From CF-72 sp051006215 (GTDB lineage: Bacteria > Chloroflexota > UBA6077 > CF-72), in NCBI GenBank assembly GCA_051006215.1, contig JBPCIO010000350.1:1-6248 (forward strand): a stretch of 6,248 nucleotides of DNA, read 5' to 3'. Positions 5,535 through 6,248 of this stretch are shown one piece after another. The translations under genes were made by a program, and so were the position numbers. The notes beneath the pieces were generated by a model that worked only from the letters and a program-made list of their open reading frames with translations, searched no databases and had not been told where the DNA came from. Positions within the stretch are counted from its first letter, which is position 1. Each line of letters begins with the position of its first letter.

Positions 5535-6248
5535 GTGCCACAGCCCAAAGGCAGACCGGATCAGATCACGTTTGGCTGGCGCATGCCAATGTGGGATCCG
5601 GGCGGTGCCAAGCTGCAGACGTGGTTGCCGCATGTCCACGAACACCTGCACGCATTGCGGGGGTCGATCTACGCCACCGTGTGGATGTCCGATCACCTGA
5701 TACCAGGCGCCACGTGGGCGCCCGCTGAATGGGACACCCTGGAGTGCATCACCGCGTTGATCCACTTCGCCTCGCTCTACCCTGGCTACCGCTACGGACA
5801 AATCGTGCTCGGCAACTCGTTCCGCCCGCCGGCGCTGCTGGCGAAGTCCATCTCCACGTTGACCGCGCTGACCGGGGCGCGCGTCACCCTGGGCATTGGC
5901 GCCGGCTGGATGGAAAGCAAGTATCGCATGTACGGCTATGCCTACCCGCCTGCCAAGATCCGCATGGAACAACTCGAAGACGCAGCCAACATCCTCCGAG
6001 CGATCTGGACGGACAGCCCGGCCACGTACGCTGGCAAGCACCTGAGCATCGATGGAGCGCGTGCCGAGCCGCGCCCAGCTGAGCAGCCGATCCTGATGAT
6101 CGGGGCCTCAGGCGAGCAGCTCGGATTGCGAATCGTCGCCAAGTACGCTGACTGGTGGAACAACACCTCGCCTGACCCGAGCGAGCTCGTCCGAAAGCTG
6201 GCGGTGCTCGCCGCACATTGCCAGAAGGTTGGGCGCGACGTCGAGGAC
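5535..6248 (+). CDS. Luciferase-like (LLM) flavin/F420-dependent oxidoreductase, partial at right edge
   Basis: This is a TIM-barrel oxidoreductase of the bacterial luciferase-like family, using FMN or coenzyme F420. The substrate is unknown. The frame is open to the window end, showing 238 residues of an expected 300 or so. Visible marks are ITFGWRMPMWDP near residues 13-24 (first strand), VWMSDHLIPG from residue 49, IVLGNSFRPPALLAKSISTL, the cofactor-binding VTLGIGAGWMESKY (GIGAGW at 120-125), MEQLEDAANILRAIWT, and PILMIGASGEQLGLRIVAKYADWWN. These resemble the F420-dependent branch best known from actinobacteria and Chloroflexota. The start is uncertain: GTG 5535, 8 bases after the CHRD stop, keeps the whole first strand but lacks a ribosome site. 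ATG 5583 and ATG 5589 lie inside that strand and look too late. The close spacing suggests co-transcription with the CHRD gene. Confidence 0.88.
   Translation, partial: MPQPKGRPDQITFGWRMPMWDPGGAKLQTWLPHVHEHLHALRGSIYATVWMSDHLIPGATWAPAEWDTLECITALIHFASLYPGYRYGQIVLGNSFRPPALLAKSISTLTALTGARVTLGIGAGWMESKYRMYGYAYPPAKIRMEQLEDAANILRAIWTDSPATYAGKHLSIDGARAEPRPAEQPILMIGASGEQLGLRIVAKYADWWNNTSPDPSELVRKLAVLAAHCQKVGRDVED

Noticed and set aside
5325..6041. 238-codon frame on the - strand opposite the CHRD and LLM genes
   Set aside because: It is antisense to two recognised protein families and shows no recognisable domain.

Overview
The window is a GC-rich bacterial locus devoted mostly to polyhydroxyalkanoate (PHA) storage. 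No marker gene fixes the taxon. The GC content, the strong Shine-Dalgarno sites and a flavin/F420-type luciferase-like oxidoreductase would suit a soil Chloroflexota or Actinomycetota lineage, but this is inference only.

Layout. At the left edge (about 122-673, + strand) is a FabG/PhaB-like short-chain dehydrogenase. Its C-terminal two thirds is intact, but its N-terminal part is split over three frames. Convergent to it on the - strand (703-1086) is a small phasin-like protein built of two tandem 40-residue units. An 85-bp divergent control region (1087-1171) follows. It holds a good sigma70-type promoter for the phasin with a perfect 12-bp palindrome in its spacer. Rightwards runs a tight four-gene operon (1172-4929, gaps of 6, 6 and 14 bases): a PadR-family regulator resembling PhaQ, a 160-residue PhaR/PhaE-like synthase subunit, a 354-residue class III/IV-type PHA synthase, and a 574-residue class I-type PHA synthase. 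After about 100 bases without a clear signal come a secreted CHRD-domain protein (5032-5526) and, 8 bases later, a luciferase-like flavin oxidoreductase (from 5535) that runs off the right edge.

How it fits together. The reductase could supply (R)-3-hydroxyacyl-CoA, the PhaR-like subunit plus the short synthase would form a two-component polymerase, and the long synthase would be a second, self-sufficient polymerase. The phasin would coat the granule, and the PhaQ-like regulator would adjust phasin and operon expression to polymer level. The phasin / PhaQ / PhaR / PhaC order recalls the Bacillus megaterium pha cluster. The differences are the GC-rich setting, no reductase gene between phaR and phaC, and an added class I synthase. 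The most notable points are the two synthases of different class in one operon, the operator-in-promoter arrangement, the internally duplicated phasin, and the broken 5' part of the reductase.
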